DNA of 64,000 nucleotides from Molossus alvarezi (GCA_037176705.1 CM073898.1:26892488-26956487); one strand, 5' to 3'; numbered from the stretch's first letter, positions 33,650-46,369 are shown. Translations and numbers: made by a program. Notes: generated by a model from the sequence alone, not told the origin.

Positions 33650-35163
33650 GCCTACTGTCTTTGACTCTGATCCCAAGTCCCTACTGAAGGAGAAGGAGAG
33701 AACACCAAGAAACTACTTTTTAAAATTCCCAGTCATAAACTCAAGTCCATAGAACCACAAAAACAAAACAAATATTAGATTTTCATGGAAAAACAGGAAA
33801 AGGTTTCTTTGTCTCTCCAGGAGATCAGAACAACCTTGACATCTTGGTAGCAGCTAACTCAGGGTGACATTGTTTCTAAATTGTGGCTTGAAATTCTCCA
33901 CACCACTGAGCTATCTGTCCAACAATCTAACACAATTTCTGGAAAAAATCTTGGAATCACATTTATCACCCATTTCACTCTATCCCTGAGCCTTGCCTTC
34001 CATTACTCCCCATACTGAATTTACTGGAAGGCTGGAGTCATCAGATATTATCTCCTTGAAAAAATAAAATCTATGAAACACACTGACAGTGCTCAGACAT
34101 TCCTAAGGCAGATTAGCTTATTAAAAACTCCAAGAACTCCTTCAGTAAAGAATCAATTTACCTGGATTTAATATAGTAGTTCCTAGTTTATTCTCTCATA
34201 GAATTATTTTTAGTCTATAGCCCATTAGCATAAATCTAGTATTTGGTGGAAGTGTTTGTTAGCTATTCATTTGAGTTTTTTTAGAACACCTGCTCAGTAA
34301 TCATCTATTCTTGAAAACAGCCCTTTAATGAGGGCAAGCATAGTCCATTCACTGCTGTTAATATAGTGCAATTATTAATAGTCCCTCCTTTCATGCTTAA
34401 AAATGTTTCAATGACCAATAATATAGATACTTGACCCATAAGATATTCATTATTATCACCTTGGGAATAATAATACCTCCCAATATTATGGGGTATATTG
34501 AAAAAATTAACTGCCCTTGCCTGGACCCTATCAGCATATTTAGTTCATTGGCATATGGTGTGGACGTCACACACTCTAAGTGATTCAAACGTACGATTAG
34601 AGTTGAGTACTGTGACTCATCTCAGGGGAAGAAGTCAGTGGAACAGGAAAGTTCATTTTCTCCTCAGCAGCACTTAAAAGCCATGGAAATTTGTCTCCCT
34701 TCCATTACTTTATATACCTTAAGACTACTTTTAAAAAATTTCCGGCATGAAATTTTCTTCTAATACCTTGCCATGACACTCAAAAATACGTAACTTTAAG
34801 ACTAAGAAATTGGAAGAGGTGCAGGATGGGAGATCATTTCTCATCAGAAAACCATGTGATCTGGATGATTGGGAAGCTTCACCTTCCAAAGACTGACCTT
34901 AGAAAAAGTATGTGCCCTCTCTGGTTTTCAAACTCCTCACTTGTACCATCTCCTGGACTCATGCCTTCTGTCATTTTTAAAGTTCTTTAAATCTTCAATG
35001 GTCTGTCTTAGTGTCTCACAGTTTTTAGTCACCTGAGTAAAATTTATTTTATTTAAATTTACCAAAAAGATTTTTTTAAAAAGAGTAATCAAAACTATCA
35101 TTTCCTTGAAACTTAATGACCCTTCTTGTGGCTAAAACTTTCCATACCTCTGGAAGAGTAAAT
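33246..35163. other. Unassigned sequence with a TG microsatellite
   Basis: Mostly AT-rich; no gene or confident repeat besides the TG array at 33607-33643. Frames through the array are chance. Confidence 0.5.
33607..33643. repeat. (TG)18 microsatellite
   Basis: Uninterrupted TG dinucleotides of 37 bases. Confidence 0.97.
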
Positions 35164-35180
35164 CTCTACTCTTACTTTTC

Positions 35181-35432
35181 TTTTCTTTTTTATCCTCACC
35201 CGAGGACATTTTTCCATTTTTTTGTGCAGATAGAGCAGGAGGGAGAGAGAGGAAAAGAGAGAGAGAGAGAGAAACATCTATGTGAAGGGACACATCGAGT
35301 GACTGCCACCCGCACGACCAACCAGGGCCGGGGACAAACTGCAACCGAGTACATGCCCTTAGCGGGAACCGAACCCGGGTCTCTCTGGACCGCAGGCCGA
35401 CGCTCCAACCGCTGAGCCAAACCGGCCAGGGC
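35181..35432 (-). mobile_element. Ves-type bat SINE, antisense, long form
   Basis: A T-rich tail, the hairpin TCCTC-ACCC-GAGGA at 35193-35206, an AG-rich run, then the inverted B box and the head ending CCGGCCAGGGC at 35432. A 17-bp duplication, CTCTACTCTTACTTTTC, lies at 35164-35180 and 35432-35448 and is perfect. The CpG-rich body and clean duplication suggest a young insertion. Frames on both strands (to 99 codons) are SINE noise. Confidence 0.95.
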
Positions 35433-35448
35433 TCTACTCTTACTTTTC

Positions 35449-37100
35449 ATACAAATTTCCCCCAATATTCAGGGATGCTGGTCCCCATCAAAGTCCCTAA
35501 AAACACTTGCTTCCTCCTGCTCATTGGCCAGGCCCAGAATCTATCCAGTCTGGTCCTATTATATGGAGAGAAGCTTTACATTTGTGCTCTATGGCTGTAG
35601 GACAACTTTTATCTTCTCTGTCATTCTTTACCAACATGAATTTGCTTCATTCTCAGCTAACCATAGCATAGATAGAACATTCAACTCTTTTTTTTCCACA
35701 TTAGACTGTCAATACTTCCAATTCTCTTCTCAAAATATGATCTTGCCGAGATTTTCTACATGTATAGTCATCACTGAATGCTTAAGAAGTTATGAGTCAA
35801 AAGGTCAACTAGCTTGACTTTATCACCTTTTTCCATACATGCTGACATGTTGTACATAAAAATAGCAGTAAATAACAGTAAGTCATTCTTTATTACTTTT
35901 ATTATGCTTAGTAAAAACTTTTGCTAAAGAAAAACTGGGCAGACATTTCTCATGAGAAGTGCACACTTGAAACGTACTTGGCAGTAAGCAAATGAGAAAA
36001 TGCTCTATGATATCATGTGTGTCTGCATTGCATCTGATCACAAACACTAGTGACATAATTTAGAACCATCTTTTACATATTGAAAATTGCCCAAACACCT
36101 GCTGTGCTGTTCCTTTTGGAAAGTTGGTTGGTATGTAGTGTTTAATTATTTTCAAACCATCCTTTTGTAGGCCTGTTCCACTTTAGCTAAAGTTATGATA
36201 GCTTGTCTCTATTAGTTTTATAAAAAGAAGGCATAGTTTATTCTCTCTCTCTCAAATATAGAATTAGTATTTTTAAGTGAAGGAAGATAGCCTATTTTAG
36301 AGTTGTGGGAAGGGTAAGTGCGAATGTATTGTTAATGGAATGTATTGTCAGTGTACATAGACTAGAAAGGAAAAAGAACAATTGGATGAAAAATCCATAT
36401 TTTAGTATTGTTATTGTTATTATTTTAATAATACTGTATTACTATGGAAATAGAACCATGTGTCTTTTCTGCCACTCTTCTGGTATTATGGAACATCTGC
36501 GACTTGGAGGGAACCACCACATAACTGAAGTCATTTCATGCATACCCCTTAAGTGAATTGTCTTTCCAAGCTATCTGGTTTACCCAATAAACATTTCCTT
36601 GGTTAGTATTATAAATGTTATATTATTTTCTTACACTTGTTTATTAGTCATTTTCCATGTCATGTTCTGTCATCAGGGAAGTAAAAATCACATTCAGTTG
36701 TTCTTTCTTCTTTCCTCTCATGCTCTAGCATAAGGTTGAAAACTCTTAGTTAAATTAGTAGTTGGTTCAAATACTGCTTGAAATACAGACACATTACTCT
36801 CAACGAGAAATCTTGAATTTAAATTTCATTATCTTGTGTAAAATTTCTTTTAATTAAATCTTGGAAACACACACACGTATTATAGCCACGACCTGTAATT
36901 TTTCCCCATGCTTTTTGTGACTTTTTGCAGGAGTTCTCAGGTTTGGCTAACAATTTTAAAAGAACTGCTTTAATGATCTAATTATTACAACGTGGTGATT
37001 AACTGGAGTAGCATTTCAAGTGTAATGATTTTGCTAGCTAACGAGTATTCTAGAAAATAGACAAGAGGCAGACAAAGACTAGTATTCTTCTTGCCTTCGC
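35449..37100. other. Unassigned AT-rich sequence
   Basis: No gene or recognisable repeat. The 97-codon plus frame at 35524-35817 has no family features. Confidence 0.5.
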
Positions 37101-38390
37101 TTCATACTTTTTCTTGGACCCCTGAGACATATGGCTGCTGTTATTCTGCTGTCCCCAGAACATCCCGATGACAAAACTATGATAACCTCTGGGAAATTTC
37201 TCATCCACTCCTCAAGTATTCAGTCATTGACAGAAAAGAGAGCAAGAACGTGTGAAAGGCACTGAGAAGAGTCCGGCGCTGCAGCTGGTTTCAGCAATTC
37301 CAATTGCACAAGACGCCGTGTTTGTGAGAGGAACCCAAGAATCTTAGGACAGGATGTAATCAACCTCCGATCTGCTGAGAAACACTGCAAAAATGACTTC
37401 AGCTGCCAAAAATAATAATGTCGTTTACAAGCAGCTTTTCCTATGTCTAAGGAAGAACTAGCCACACAGCAGTTTATGCTGGCTTCGGAGGCGCAAGCGA
37501 AGAAAAGGGCACATTCTACCTCCCCCACCCTAAAATGCACAGTATCAGAACCCCCTGAAGGTGCCGGCAACATCGAGGGAGATTCATAGCCACAAAACTC
37601 TGCACGGTGAGTGACCCGGGCAAAGGGATTATATTTGGCAGCAGTTCGGAGCTATCACCTTCTCTCTGTAACCAAGCCGTCCTGTCTCGTGAAGACAGAG
37701 CTGTTAGATACCCCTTAGTCACGAACCCCAACCCAAATCGTTCTTTCTTTCTTTTTCCCCCAAAAATATTATCTGGCAGTTTCCCTTAAGAGACATTAAG
37801 AGCCTGGGAGGGAATTTTCACGAATGCTCCCGCAGATCACGTTCATCACAAAGCCCAGCACCTACCTCTCCAGCAAGCCTGGGCTGCTTGGTCCACATGG
37901 GCTGGATGTGAAAAAAGACCCGGTGTGATGGCTCCTCCACATTTACCGGAAAGAAAGGACCTGGGACGCTTGTCCTTTAAGTGTCTCTAAACATGGTTTG
38001 CATAGCTGGATCTCTGCTTATCTGTGCCTTTCGGCTTTCGCTTCCATACATGGATCTGTTCCCAACAGTAACTCCAAGCTGTCGAAAAGAAGCTATCTGG
38101 CAGCTCCCCGCTTCATCCAACACATGGATGATAAAAATACACATATAGAGATCCTTCCAGCCAGACCCGTTTCTCACCTCACCATCCTGCCACTGTGCCT
38201 TTTTGCAAATACCCTTTTCAGATTGACATTTCTCCTCTCCAAACATTTAGAGAACTACCACTTTCCAGTTGATTCCCAACGAGATTTCAGGATGTGCGTT
38301 TGCTTTGCTTTATGGAAACAGAGTATAATCCGGGTCCCGGGATCTTCATCCTTATAGATTTTAGCAGTAAGATATGGTATGACACCTGAG
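37100..38390. other. Unassigned, repeat-poor, moderately GC-rich block
   Basis: This block is free of recognisable repeats and of higher GC than its surroundings. It holds chance-like frames of up to 119 codons on both strands (37220-37573 minus, 37998-38357 plus), none of them family-like. No convincing exon, with an open frame between splice sites, was found. A conserved non-coding element is possible but not shown. Confidence 0.4.
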
Positions 38391-39394
38391 AAATGTTTAG
38401 TGAATGAATGAACATATACATGAATGGCTGAGCAAGTGGATGACATTGTACATGAATAAATAAATACATAATGTATTCATTTAACTAGGAATAGTTGTTA
38501 ACATTCTGGATTATCTGTCTGAAAGGGTAAGGGAGCAGCAGAGGGTCAAAGTCATCAAAATCTCTAAAAGAGAAGGAGAGGCCAGGTTCTTATTTCGACA
38601 GCTTCTCATTTAGGATATTGTGACAGTTCCTACTAAGGAAGCCACTGTAGAGCATATGATTTGAGATTTAGAAAACTTTTTTTAATGTCGAAGAATGTAA
38701 ACCTGAATAGAATAATAATTGCTACACTTGTCAAGATACTTTAAATGACCCATAACTGTGACCTACATTTCAAGATGGGGGAGGGGGAAGGGTAGTAGGT
38801 GAGAGGTACTCCCTTAGGGTGCTGCCCAGACTCTGCTTAGCTTTTCCAGTCCCTGTGTAACTTGGCTTCTTGGCTTTTAAATTTCTCTCTTTCTTTTTAA
38901 AATTTGTTCTTGCTCTTGTGTAATGAGAGGTCAAAATATGGAGAGAGAAAGAGAGATGATGTCCAAATAACATTTTCATTGGTAATATTTTCTCAAAATC
39001 ATGTTAAAACTCACAGAGTCTTTTGTTTGAAGAAGAAGAAAAAGTCTGAGGCATACAGGCATAACTCATTTTGGTGTACTGAAATAAACTTAGTTTACTT
39101 AAAAAAAATTCCAGAGGCAAAAAGGAGGCCTAGACCAAACAAGACCGGCAGAATGATCACTGCACCTATCGGCCTGTCAATAGGGGTTCATTGTATCACC
39201 CTCTCTACTTAACATTTCTACGAAAGAAAAGAAAAAAGGAGAGACGAGTACAAAATAGACATATGAATTGCAAGTTTGAGGAATCCTATATTTTAGTCAT
39301 CTCTGCAAAAGCACTAGGCCAGAACAAGAAAGGGCAAGGTTGTGGGTTTTTATTTAAAATATTCTGATATTTCAACCTCTTTCTCCCTAAATCC
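38391..39394. other. Unassigned sequence
   Basis: AT-rich; a purine tract lies near 38775-38800 (GGGGGAGGGGGAAGGG). No gene or confident repeat recognised. Confidence 0.5.
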
Positions 39395-39570
39395 ACTCAG
39401 GTATACGCACATACACACATATCAATACATATATATTTCATATTTTATATACTATACTTTATGGTATCTATTATCTAGATAATATACTATTGTAATACAT
39501 GCATAATAACCTATCTATACAACATATTCTATATAATAATAATTTATATCTAGTAAAAATCAATACATGA
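39395..39570. repeat. AT-rich low-complexity stretch
   Basis: Irregular TA/CA-rich sequence containing ATATATATTTCATATTTTATA and TTATCTAGATAA, with no strict repeat unit. Confidence 0.8.
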
Positions 39571-40025
39571 TATTTAAAAGCTGATCAGATATGGTTCAGT
39601 GATGGAGGGAGTAGAAAATTGCCTCACCCAGGAGCATCAATATCCTCTCTTCTCCTGCCTTTCTCTGCTTTAGGAATCCCAAAGCAAAGCGTTGTGTTCC
39701 CATTGCCCTTTGGAGCTGGGAAGGGCCATGTCACTCAGTTTGCTTAAGCAGGTGCAAGCAGCAGCCCCCTGGGTGGGACTTCAGGAAAGGCTTTATTTCT
39801 CTGTTAACTGGAAGGCTCTGCTTTTGTCCTTGTCCCTGTATGTCTTTCACTTATTTCCTTCTGAGACAGCAAACTCGAAGCCTGAAATTGCTGCAGCCAT
39901 TTGGTGACCAGGAGGGGACAAAGGAAGGTGGACCAGACAGACAGCTCTCACAACCCTGAACTACCCACCTCTGGACATCCTGTCATGTGAGAAAAATAAA
40001 ACCATAATTAATACAAAAAATAGAT
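39571..40025. other. Unassigned sequence
   Basis: No gene or confident repeat recognised. Confidence 0.5.
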
Positions 40026-40029
40026 TCTA

Positions 40030-40200
40030 GATTGTGAACTCGGGATTTGGATAAAAAACTGGTGCTCTGGTCCTGGCTTTGTCACTTACTAGCTGTGTGG
40101 CATTGGTCATGTCATAGAGTTCTATTTTCTTCTGTTAGTCAAGAGAACACTTGACCTTTTAACCTCAGAATTGCCCTATGAGTTAATGTGTGTGGTATAG
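40030..40200 (+). mobile_element. MIR SINE fragment, sense
   Basis: GGTCCTGGCTTTGTCACTTA, CTAGCTGTGTGGCATTGGTC and ATAGAGTTCTATTTTC match the MIR head and core region in order. Confidence 0.7.
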
Positions 40201-40719
40201 CTTCATAAATTGTAAGGGATTACATCAATGTAAGGGACTGTTTATTTAATATACAGGATGGTTGACACACAGGACCCACAGTGACTCCATACTTAATATA
40301 ACAGGCGTCTGCTTTCTGTTCAAAGAAGAATTTGCAGACACGTTGACTGGCTTACTTTAAAACCTCTTGTGAATTCTGCTCTAAAGTTAGGAACAGCCAA
40401 GATATGACAACCTTGTATATTCTAAAATCGATTTACCTACTGTGGGTTGGCCAAACTGAGATGACATGTGATCTTTCCCAATTCTGGAAGATGCTGTGGG
40501 ATGTGTGGATAGGAGAAGATCTCCTGATAAAGAGGTTAAAGGTCTGTCATGTTTCCACAGAAAGAGGCTAAATTGGTCTCCTATGAACCCTATAGACACA
40601 GAAGTCAGGATTCAATGTACTGACATCAATTTGCCTCTCTACGAAGAAGGGTATAGTTCAATGCTTCTTGGCATTCTGTTTCACTATGGGGTGCTGTGCA
40701 CAGGCTGTTTCTTTCCATG
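40201..40719. other. Unassigned sequence
   Basis: No gene or confident repeat recognised. Confidence 0.5.
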
Positions 40720-41060
40720 AAATGTTCTGCACTTCCTCCCAAAACTATGTACACACATACATGCGCTCCACCTTTGCTGGAAGAACATAGTCTCAGCCTG
40801 TTAACACTCAGCTCAGTGCTGCCTCCTTCCTGAAGTCTTCCTGACCTCACAACTAGGTATTCTAAAGCACATATAGCATTTTATTGTAGTCTATTCCTAC
40901 CTGTCTGCCTTTGGCCATTAGACTGTGAGCTCCTGAAGGAGGGGCATTGTGTTACTTGCCATCTCTGTATCCCCAACATTATAGTGTTCACCTTATAGTA
41001 AGCAAGCCATAACAAGTTCATTGAAGAATTAATTGCATTGATAAATGAATGTAAAATGAG
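40720..41060 (+). mobile_element. L2 LINE 3' end, sense
   Basis: CTCCTTCCTGAAGTCTTCCT, ACCTCACAACTAGG, TTAGACTGTGAGCTCCTGAA, GGAGGGGCATTGTG and CATCTCTGTATCCCCAACAT reproduce the L2 3' end in order, ending with a diverged tail near ATAAATGAATG. Confidence 0.82.
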
Positions 41061-41324
41061 AAAACAGTAGTTAACTGTCAACTAGTGACCATTAGCCTAG
41101 CAACACTCCCTGCTGTGTAAGGTATAGGAATCTCAAATAACCCATTGCCTATCTGGGTAAGGTCTGTCAACTCAAAGGAGACAGAAAACAGAGTTCAGAA
41201 ATATTGACATCATCCTGATTTAGCTAGGAAAATTATTTAATGTTTCTCATTACCCAACTCAGTGGTCTACTACATTAGAACAGATAATTTAGACTGAATA
41301 GCTGACACCAATTATTATTATTAA
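41061..41324. other. Unassigned sequence
   Basis: No gene or confident repeat recognised. Confidence 0.5.
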
Positions 41325-41338
41325 AGAGGGGTGAGGAT

Positions 41339-41529
41339 TTGCCCTGGCCAGTGTGGCTCAGTGAACTGAGCATTGTCCATGTGCAGAGGTTGCTGGCTCT
41401 ATTCCTGGTCAACATACATGCCTGGATTGTGGGCTTGATACCTGTAGGGGGCATGCAGGAGGCAGCTGATCATTGATGTTTCTATCTCTCCCTCTCTCCA
41501 ATCAATAAAAACTTATTTTAAAGAGAGAG
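41339..41529 (+). mobile_element. Ves-type bat SINE, sense, short form
   Basis: The head GCCCTGGCCAGTGTGGCTCA starts at 41341, an A box is visible, the B-box region is diverged, then GGGGGCATGCAGGAGGCAGC and the tail ATCAATAAAAACTTATTTTAAA. It has no terminal hairpin. A 14-bp duplication, AGAGGGGTGAGGAT, is exact at 41325-41338 and 41530-41543. Confidence 0.92.
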
Positions 41530-41545
41530 AGAGGGGTGAGGATAG

Positions 41546-41774
41546 TAATTTTTTTTTTTTATCCTCACCTGAGGACATTTTTGCATTCATCTTCAGATAG
41601 AGCAGGAGGGAGAGAGGGAGGAAGAGAGAGACACATCGACTGGTTGCCACCCACATGACCCAACCAGGGCTGGGGACAAACTGCAACTGAGGTATGTGCC
41701 CTTAGCAGGAACCGCACCCGGCTCTCTCTGGTCTGCGGGCTGATGGTCTAACTGCTGAGCCAAACCGGCCAGAG
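41546..41774 (-). mobile_element. Ves-type bat SINE, antisense, long form, abutting the previous SINE
   Basis: A T run of about 14 bases, the hairpin TCCTC-ACCT-GAGGA at 41562-41575, an AG-rich run, and a head ending AAACCGGCCAGAGC near 41774. It starts a few bases after the right duplication of the sense SINE, so the two elements lie tail to tail. Its own duplication is only weakly visible (CAATTTTT right, TAATTTTT left). Confidence 0.92.
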
Positions 41775-42059
41775 CGAGAACAACAATTTTTAAAAATGCA
41801 GTAGATATTAAATTTTTTGTGATTTAAAAAATGTTTCTTTTTTTGTCTAATGATGTAAGGCACAACATGTTTTCAAAAAATTTGAAGGCAAATGAATAGC
41901 AAAAGTTCCATCCCATTTTGCAAGACTAGAAGTGAGAAGAGATTAAACATGGCTTTTACCCTTGAAGAAGCAGCTCAAACAACACCTCTTCTAAGTAGAT
42001 TTTCAGAACCACCATTAACATAATAATTAGTCTCATTTGGGTTCCGTTAGCAAAATGTT
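41775..42059. other. Unassigned sequence
   Basis: AT-rich; nothing recognised. Confidence 0.5.
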
Positions 42060-42844
42060 CAGATTTCTTATTTTTAACAACTATTTATTGATATATAATT
42101 CACATACCATACTATTCACACAGTTAAAGTGTACAATTCAGTGTTTTTTAGTATGTTCACAGATATGTACAACCATCACCTCAATCAACTTTAAAACATT
42201 TTACCAACTCTCTATCCCTCCAACCTCCCTGCCCCAAGTAACCAATAATTAACTTTTTATCTCTATACATTTCCCTATTGTGGACTTCTATATCACTGAA
42301 ATCATACAATATGTATTTTTTGGGGACTAGCTTCTTTCATTTTCCAAAGTTCACTCATTTACAGCAGGAATCAGTACTTTGTTCCTCTTTATGAACGAAC
42401 AATATTTCATTGTGTAGACCTACACTATCTCGTTTATCCACTCATCAATTAGTAAACATTTGAATGGTTTCCATCTGTTGGCTATTATGAACAATGCTGC
42501 TATAAACATTTGTGCACACGTTTCTGCATAGACATTTGTTTTCATTTCTCTGGGGTGAATAGAATTGCCGATAATTCTATGCTTAATCATTTGAAAAACT
42601 GCAGGGTTGTTTTCCAAAGCAGTGGCACCATTTTACATTCTCATCAGCAGTGTATGAGGGTTTAATTTCTCCACATGCTTACTTATCTGATTTTTTGTTA
42701 TCTGACTTTTTATTCTAGCTATCCCAGTGTTTGTGAAGTGGTCTCATTGCGGTTTTGATTTGCATTCCCCGCGGACTAATGAGGTTGAACAATTTTTCAA
42801 GTGCTTATTATTTGTGTATCTATCTTCCTTGGAGAAATATCTAT

Positions 42845-43274
42845 TCAGATTCTTTGGCCATTTTTTAAAACTGAGTTATTTGTCTTTTTTATTAGTGAGT
42901 CATAAATGTCTTTTACACACTCTAGATACAAGTACTTTAGATATATGATTTGCAAGTATTTTCTTACATTCTGTGGATTTTTTTTCCATTTTCTTGATGG
43001 TGTTCTTTGAAGTACATAAGTTTTAAATATTGATGATGTTCTGTTTATCCTTTGTTTTCTTTTGTTGCTCATACTTTTGGTATCATATGCCAAATATGGG
43101 GGCATGAAGATTGGTCCCTATGCTTTCTTCTAAAAGATTTATAGTTTTAGCTCTTATGTTTAGGTCTTTCATCCATTTAGAGTTAACTTTTCTGTATAAA
43201 ATGAACTTTATTCTTTTGTATCTGGATATCCATTTGTCCCAGCACCATTTGTTGAAAAGACTAATTTTTCTCAT
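42845..43274 (-). pseudogene. L1M ORF2 fragment (post-RT region), decayed
   Basis: The minus-strand frame 43083-43274 translates to a run with LFNKWCWDKW, VNSKWMKDLNI and a LLEESIGTNLH-type end. This corresponds to the C-terminal part of L1 ORF2, between the reverse transcriptase and the Cys-rich motif. The adjoining frame 42845-43105 carries little recognisable sequence. Frameshifts and stops separate them. Confidence 0.7.
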
Positions 43275-43748
43275 TGAATACTTTTGGTACCTTTGTTAAA
43301 TATCAGTTAGCCTTGGACGTATTCGTTCATTTCTGGAGTCTCAGTTTTTTCCTGTTGACCTATATCTCTCTCCTTGTACCAGTAACACAGTGTTTTCGTT
43401 ACATTATTTTGTAGTAGTTTTGAAATAAGGATGTGTGAGTCCTCCTACTTTGTTCTTCTTTTTCAGGATTAGTTTGGCTATTCTGGGTCCGTTTTAAGTC
43501 ATATGAATTTTAGAATCAGGAATTATGTTGAATTCATAAATCAGCTTAGGGTACACTGCCATCTTAATATTGCTTTCTGATTCATAAACATGGGATGCTT
43601 CTCATTAATTTATCTCAACAATATAGTTTTCCCAGTATATGTTTTGTAATTCTTTTGTTATTCCTAAGTATTTTATTCTTTTTTTATGCTAGTGTGAATG
43701 GAATTGTTTTCTTAATTTCATTTTCAGATAGAAAATGAAGCCATCTGG

Positions 43749-43936
43749 CCTGGCCAGTGTGGCTCGGTGGATAAAGCATCGCCCCATGGACTGTGAGGTC
43801 TCTAGTTCAATTCCCAGTCAGGGCACATGCCTCGGTTTCAGGCTTGATACCCAGTAAGGGGCATGCAGGAGGCAGCCAACGATGTTTCTCTGTCACATCC
43901 ATGTTTCTATCTCTCCCTAAAAAAGAAAAAAAGAAA
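43749..43936 (+). mobile_element. Ves-type bat SINE inside L1M, short form
   Basis: The head CCTGGCCAGTGTGGCTCGGT starts at 43749. A B-box-like TAGTTCAATTCC follows, then GGGGCATGCAGGAGGCAGC and an A tail of AAAGAAAAA type. A 19-bp duplication with one mismatch, AGAAAATGAAGCCATCTGG and AGAAAATGAGGCCATCTGG, lies at 43730-43748 and 43937-43955, showing insertion into the L1M. There is no terminal hairpin. Confidence 0.93.
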
Positions 43937-45650
43937 AGAAAATGAGGCCATCTGGGCCTATTTTTTTTTTTTTTTATGGGTAGTTTTTGAATACTATTTA
44001 AATCTGTTTTCTTGTTATAAGTTTATTCAGGTTGTTTATTTCTTCTTGAATCAGTTTAAGTAGTTTGTGTCTTCCTATGAATTTGTCATTTCATCTAAGT
44101 TATCAATTTGTTGTCAGTCGTTCATGGTATTCTTTCTAATCTTTTTTTTAAATGTCTGCAAGGTCAGTAATAATCAGTCCACCCTTTCTTTTCTAAATCT
44201 TGTAATTTAAGTCTTCCCTCTTTTTCTCTTGGTTAATCTAGTGAAGTGTTTGCCAATTTAATTCTTACAATTGCTATAGCTTTCTAATCAATTGCCCCTT
44301 TTTATTATAAAATATTTCTCTTTATCTCTAATAACATTTTCTGTTTTAAAGTCTATTTTGTCTAAATTAGTATAGCCATGTCAACTTTCCTGTGACTGCT
44401 AAACTCATGATGTTATTTTCTATCCTTTAACTTTTTATTTATGTCTTTAAAACTAAAGTGTGTTTTCTGTGGAAAACCTCATTAGGTTATATTATTTTCA
44501 TTTGCTTGCTTTTAATCCAGTCTGAAAATGTCTGCCTTTTAATTAGATTGTTTAACTTCCTCACATTTAATTTTATTATTGATGTAGTTGAATTTACCTT
44601 TCATTTTGCTTTTTGTTTCATTTTCTCATGTCTTTGTTCCTTTATTTTTTCTTTACTGCTTTCTTTAGTTTTAAGATAATATTTTTTAATGTAGCATGTT
44701 AATTCATTTAGTAATTTTTTTCACTATATTTTTGAATTATTATTTATTGGTTGCTTGAGGGTTACTATGTACATCTTAACACATCAGGATCGGCCTCAGA
44801 TTTAAATTAGCTTAATTCCCGTGATATAGAGAAATACTCCTCTTAAATAGTTCTACTCCCACCCCCTTTAAAATGGTATTATTGCTATATGTATTACATC
44901 TATTAATGTTACCAAACCAATAATACATTGTTACAACTACTACTTTACCACTTGTAGTCACTTTCTTAACCCAGTACAGCTTTGATCCCACTGACTCCTT
45001 TGTGCTTTGTATTCCTGGCAAATACATTACACATATATAACATTTTTATATGTGATAGACCTAATAGTATATTATATACATAATTTAATACAATTCCTTT
45101 TTAAATCAATTAGAAGAAAAGGAAAAATGTGTATTTATAGTGTCTTTTATAATTACTTGATTACCTTTACCAGTGCTCTTTGTTTATTTGGCTTCACCAT
45201 CCAGGTTTGCTTGCTTTCAGCTGGAAGACCTTTTAACATTTCTTATAGGGCAAATCTGCTAGCAACCTATTCTGCCAGTTTTGTTTATCTGGAAAAGTAT
45301 TTATGTTGCCTTTTTTTTTTTTTTAAATAACTTTGCTGATTATAGCATTCTTGGTAGAGAGGAATTTTGTTTTTTTTCTTTTCTTTTTGTACACATTGAA
45401 TATGTTATCCCGGTGCCTTCTGGCCTTTATTGTTTCTGCTGAGAAGTCAGAAAATATTCTCATTGAAGTTCCTTTGTAAGTGTCACGTTGTTTTTCTTTT
45501 ATTGCTTTCAAAGTTCATCCTTGTCTTTGATTTTCAGCATTTTTACCATCATGTGTCTATTTGTGGTGTTCGTTTGGAGTAAGCAGTGATTTTCTAAATG
45601 TTTTCTGTCTTTCTAGGACATCCTTTTCTTGGTTCTTTGTCTAGAGAGAG

Positions 45651-46365
45651 CAGGTTAGGACTATTTATTTATTTATTTATTTATTTAATACCAGTTCCAT
45701 GTTTGGGATATCAGAGACAAAAGAAAACCTAGCGAACTCATCATTACGTTGTTGATGGGTCCCAAGACCCTCACTGGTCTGCCTTCTTTTAGAGTTCTGT
45801 GCTTGTTTTACATATAATGTTCAGTTTTAGTTGTACTTAGTATTGTACTTAGTAGAAGCAGAGGTCTGAACCTCCTATTTTTTACAAAGTACTTACTCAT
45901 TTTCTTTCTACCAGATATGATATCTAAAATCAGTTTTACTTGCCCTGTGGTTGGGTAACCAAGTGCCTCATTCCTTCATTTAGTATTCAGGTTGTTAAAT
46001 GCTGCCAGGAAAGAAACAAATAGAAAAATACAAACATACAAGTAAGCAAATAAGCAAACCAAACAAAGAAAATGGACAGATTGCAACTTTAGAGAGAAAA
46101 TATGTAAATTTGAGCATAATCGACATTTAGAAATTTAAGGTAAAATCATTTATAAGTTTATTAGATTTATTTTTGTTCTGTTTTGTTTTGATTTTTAATC
46201 CTAGGTTTTAAACAATAATAGAAATTTCTGGACTTAACTGTTGTGGAAGTTAGCCATACATAATATGTAAATTAGAAGAGATTGTAGAAACACCAGTATT
46301 ATAACTCTACGGCGACTTTTATTATTTCTTTATTGGAAAGGGCTTCTGATCTGATCTTCCCAATC
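45651..46365. other. Partly L1M-like, then unassigned
   Basis: A (TTTA)n run at 45663-45692 is followed to about 45910 by phrases such as ACCCTCACTGGTCTGCC and TCAGTTTTAGTTGTACTTAG that recall inverted old L1 sequence. Beyond that nothing is recognised. Confidence 0.4.
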
Positions 46366-46369
46366 AATA

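Larger units (their letters stand above)
42060..45650 (-). mobile_element. Old L1M LINE, antisense, carrying a SINE
   Basis: On this strand it opens with the inverted 3' UTR (ATATAATTCACATACC, GTACAATTCAGTG, GTACAACCATCACC at 42090-42180), then GGCTATTATGAACAATGCTG (42480) and the inverted ORF2 C-terminal region. It continues T-rich to about 45650 with CTTCTGGCCTTTATTG and TTTCTGCTGAGAAGTCAG (45418-45450), known from inverted old L1. It is split by the SINE at 43749-43936. The density of changes places it among old (L1M) copies. Confidence 0.78.

Noticed and set aside
37220..38357. Frames up to 119 codons as candidate exons
   Set aside because: Frames occur on both strands without a consistent splice-site arrangement or recognisable domain.
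39900..39920. A second CTCF-like motif (GACCAGGAGGGGAC)
   Set aside because: Two core positions disagree, so it is too weak to report as a feature.
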